Part shown: positions 6,870 to 8,222 of the stretch, one piece after another
How the letters are laid out: each line of letters begins with the position of its first letter
Position numbering within the stretch: position 1 is the first letter of the stretch
Assembly (NCBI GenBank): GCA_030698575.1
Contig: JAUYMQ010000225.1
Location: forward strand, 1 to 8,222
Source: Deltaproteobacteria bacterium
GTDB taxonomy: Bacteria > JAUYMQ01
Direction: 5' to 3'
DNA length: 8,222 bases
Made by a program: the position numbers and the translations under genes
Notes under the pieces: model-generated
Told to the model about the DNA's origin: nothing
Seen by the model: the letters and a program-made list of their open reading frames with translations, nothing else
Database searches by the model: none

Positions 6870-6873
6870 ATGA
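6751..6873 (+). CDS. Possible 40-residue leader peptide, doubtful
   Basis: ATG 6751 opens a 40-residue frame that ends with TGA 6871-6873, overlapping ATG 6870 of the next gene as ATGA. Third codon positions are mostly G or C, as in the real genes here. It has one cysteine (TINRCSGE) and no recognised domain. The ribosome site is poor. The coupling geometry is the only reason to list it. Confidence 0.22.
   Translation: MEQRIGTTGRVRVRTINRCSGEPASHLAAQLEQSTEAGAR
6818..6835 (+). repeat. Perfect 7-bp inverted repeat in the leader of the propeller gene
   Basis: CGGCCAG-CCAT-CTGGCCG ends 34 nt before ATG 6870. It may be an RNA hairpin affecting translation, or a protein-binding site. There is no T-run, so it is not a standard terminator. 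Confidence 0.35.
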
Positions 6874-7775
6874 GACTGATCACGATGTGGCGGAGTCTGG
6901 TGGGATCTCTGGTGTGTCTGGCCGTGGTCGGCGGGCAACTGCCCGCCTGGGCGGGCGAGCGGCCGTCGAAGGGGCAGGCGAAGCGCGCCTTCGAGCATGT
7001 CCACGCGCTAGCGATGGATGCGGAGGGGCGAAGCCTCTACCTGGGGACGCACCCGGGGCTCTCCCGCACCGAGGATCGGGGCCGGACCTGGCAGCCGGTC
7101 ACGCTGTCGGCGACGCATGGCCCCCTGGATACCATGGCGCTGATCGCTGACCCGAAGGACCCGGGGACCCTCTACGTGGCCACCCACGAGGCAGGAGTGT
7201 TCAAGACGCAAGACGGCGGACGCTCCTGGGCCGAGACCAGCACGGGACTCGGAGGGCTTGACGTTCACGGCCTCGCCCTTGACCCCAACGACCCGCGGAA
7301 GCTGCATGCCGCCGTGCGCGGGCGGGGTGAGGGGGTGTACCGGACCACCGATGGCGGCGCCGTGTGGGTGAGGGTGGACGACGGGCCCGCCGGTGAGGTC
7401 AAGGTCCTCACCTCGGTGAACATCCCCACGGGGATGGGCGGGATCTTCCTCTACGCCGGCACGGCCGAGGGCCTGGTCCGCAATCCGGACTGCTTCTGAG
7501 GGTGGAAGGCGGTGGGCGGGCTGCCCACCAGGCGCACGGTGAACGGCTTTGCGGTGAGCCCGGAGAACCCCAACCTGATGTACGCGGCGATGCGCGACGG
7601 GATCTTCCGCAGTGACAGCGCCGGGGAGACGTGGGCCCGCGTGACGAATGGCCCGAAAAACGTCGCGGCCGTCACGGTCAACCCGAAGACGCCCAGCGAG
7701 CTCTACGCCGCGACGATGGACGGCAAGATCTTCCGGAGCGTCGATGGAGGCATGCGGTGGAACGAGTCTCGCTGA
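6870..7775 (+). CDS. Secreted Asp-box beta-propeller, probable selenoprotein (Sec210)
   Basis: A 301-residue protein read through one in-frame TGA (7497-7499). A signal peptide (residues 1-28, cut near AWA-GE) is followed by repeats of the BNR/sortilin Asp-box type, S/T-x-D-x-G-x-T/S-W. Their Trp residues fall at 74, 120, 166, 212, 255 and 297, a spacing of 46, 46, 46, 43 and 42. The TGA lies in the fourth box, N-P-D-C208-F-U210-G-W212, so the repeat register continues unbroken across it and the residue is internal. The N-terminal segment FEHVHALAMD...LYLGTHPGL resembles proteins annotated as F510_1955 family glycosylhydrolase; enzymatic activity is not evident. A hairpin after the TGA has the spacing of a bacterial SECIS element. 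The result would be a Cys-x-Sec pair in a surface turn, suited to redox or soft-metal chemistry. If TGA is a true stop, the product is a 209-residue truncated propeller. The next gene overlaps the end by 19 bases. Confidence 0.8.
7497..7529 (+). promoter_or_regulatory. SECIS-like element of the propeller gene (TGA plus hairpin)
   Basis: TGA 7497-7499 is followed after 11 nt by GGTGGGC-GGGCT-GCCCACC (7511-7529): a perfect 7-bp stem with a 5-nt loop starting with G. Bacterial SECIS elements lie within the coding region just after the UGA, with an upper stem about 11 nt downstream and a G early in the apical loop; both hold here. A bulged U like that in E. coli fdhF is not seen. Confidence 0.7.
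7746..7750 (+). promoter_or_regulatory. Ribosome binding site setting the GTG start at 7757
   Basis: GGAGG lies 6 nt before GTG 7757, inside the end of the preceding gene. It selects GTG as the start of the Sec-thioredoxin, placing the signal peptide at the very N-terminus. Confidence 0.7.
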
Positions 7776-8222
7776 CAGTCGCGGCCGTCTTCCTCCTCGT
7801 GATCGGGGCGCCTTTCGGCGCGACCGCAGGCGGGGCGAAACACCCGTTCGACGCGATGGCGGTCCATCGCCCCGTCGAGCTGTTGCCGGTGCCCGAGTTC
7901 GTGTTCACGTCCCTCGACGGGCGCGAGGCCCGGCTCACCGACTTGCGCGGGAAGGTGATCGTGCTTGGGTTCTTCACGACCACGTGACCGAACTGCCGGC
8001 GGGAGGCTCCCGCCAAGGCGAAGCTGTACCGGGAGTTCAAGGAACGAGGCGTCGAGTTCGTGGGCGTCGGGTTGCGCGAGAACGCGGCCGCGCTCAGGGT
8101 CTTCGCCCGGGAGTTCGGGATCGAGTTTCCGCTCTGGATCGAGCCGCAGGGCCGGAGCCCCGCCGCCTTCGGCGTATGGGGCCACCCCAGCACAATCCTC
8201 ATCGACCGGGCGGGCACAGTCG
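7757..8222 (+). CDS. Exported TlpA-like thioredoxin, probable selenoprotein (Sec77), 3' end beyond window
   Basis: A frame of 155 codons from GTG 7757 runs off the window when the TGA at 7985-7987 is read through. Residues 1-25 form a signal peptide or anchor (VAAVFLLVIGAPFGATAGG). The rest is a TlpA/redoxin fold: LPVPEFVFTSLDGREARLTDLRGKV with the usual first strands, then VIVLGFFTTT-U77-PN-C80-RREAP at the active site, a helix and strand (KERGVEFVGVGLRE), and GHPSTILIDRAGTV with the cis-Pro loop. The TGA stands exactly where the first, attacking Cys of CxxC belongs, so U-x-x-C is expected. A SECIS-like hairpin follows. Such proteins act outside the cytoplasm, reducing disulfides or handling copper sites, usually fed by a CcdA/DsbD protein like the one at 4502-5311. 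The gene overlaps its neighbour by 19 bases. If TGA were a stop, a 76-residue fragment without an active site would result. Confidence 0.85.
7985..8014 (+). promoter_or_regulatory. SECIS-like element of the thioredoxin gene (TGA plus hairpin)
   Basis: TGA 7985-7987 is followed after 10 nt by GGCGGG-AGGCT-CCCGCC (7998-8014). The stem has 6 bp with an AGGCT loop, or 7 bp with a GGC loop if A pairs with T. Distance and loop fit the bacterial SECIS pattern, and the loop resembles the AGGUCU loop of E. coli fdhF. It shares GGCT with the loop of the hairpin at 7511-7529. Confidence 0.72.

Noticed and set aside
7497-7987. The two TGAs as ordinary nonsense mutations or sequencing errors in pseudogenes
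   Set aside because: There are no frameshifts or other lesions, both codons fall at Cys-suited positions, and both carry hairpins at the same offset. It remains the main alternative until the genome is checked for Sec genes.
1-8222. Genome-wide reassignment of TGA to an amino acid
   Set aside because: The rnfA-like, copA, DUF5676-like, YHS, ccdA and lipoprotein genes all end at TGA at their natural family lengths or at coupled overlaps.

Overview
This is a GC-rich (roughly 70%) bacterial window with every supported gene on the + strand. It looks like part of an environmental or metagenomic genome. An Rnf/Nqr-type ion pump, copper handling genes, a CcdA-type thiol conduit, a sigma-54-like promoter and two apparent selenoprotein genes would suit a deep-branching proteobacterium or an NC10/Rokubacteria-like lineage. 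That placement is inference; no marker gene is present.

Layout. Bases 1-541 hold the 3' end of an RnfA/NqrE-type membrane subunit and a small Cys-rich membrane protein resembling the NqrM maturation factor. Bases 522-3774 form a copper operon: a two-HMA-domain Cu+-exporting P1B-1 ATPase (CopA), a DUF5676-like two-helix membrane protein joined to it by an ATGA overlap, a one-helix protein with a Cys/His/Met-rich tail, and a 55-residue YHS metal-binding protein. Bases 3775-4054 are non-coding. They hold a possible terminator, two palindromes of the same design 40 bp apart, and a good sigma-54 -24/-12 element. Bases 4055-5814 follow as a tight second operon: a membrane-anchored cupredoxin with a CuA-like but altered metal site, a CcdA/DsbD-type membrane protein, and a lipoprotein starting at a GTGA overlap. 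A small membrane protein (5830-6111) and a small secreted protein behind its own promoter (6179-6484) come next. Bases 6485-6869 contain hairpins but no convincing gene.

The most interesting part is 6870-8222. Two overlapping genes each contain one in-frame TGA that looks like a selenocysteine codon. The first encodes a secreted Asp-box (BNR) beta-propeller whose six repeats stay in register across the TGA, which falls inside the fourth Asp-box and gives a Cys-x-Sec motif. The second encodes an exported TlpA-like thioredoxin in which TGA replaces the first Cys of the CxxC active site (Sec-Pro-Asn-Cys). Each TGA is followed, after 11 and 10 nt, by a perfect hairpin with a five-base loop ending in GGCT, the spacing and shape of a bacterial SECIS element. 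Other genes in the window end in TGA normally, so general reassignment of TGA does not explain this.

How the parts may work together (inference): CopA and the YHS and Cys/His proteins handle cytoplasmic and membrane copper. The cupredoxin acts on copper outside the membrane. The CcdA-like protein could carry electrons across the membrane to extracytoplasmic thiol or selenol proteins, including the Sec-thioredoxin and perhaps the CxU propeller.
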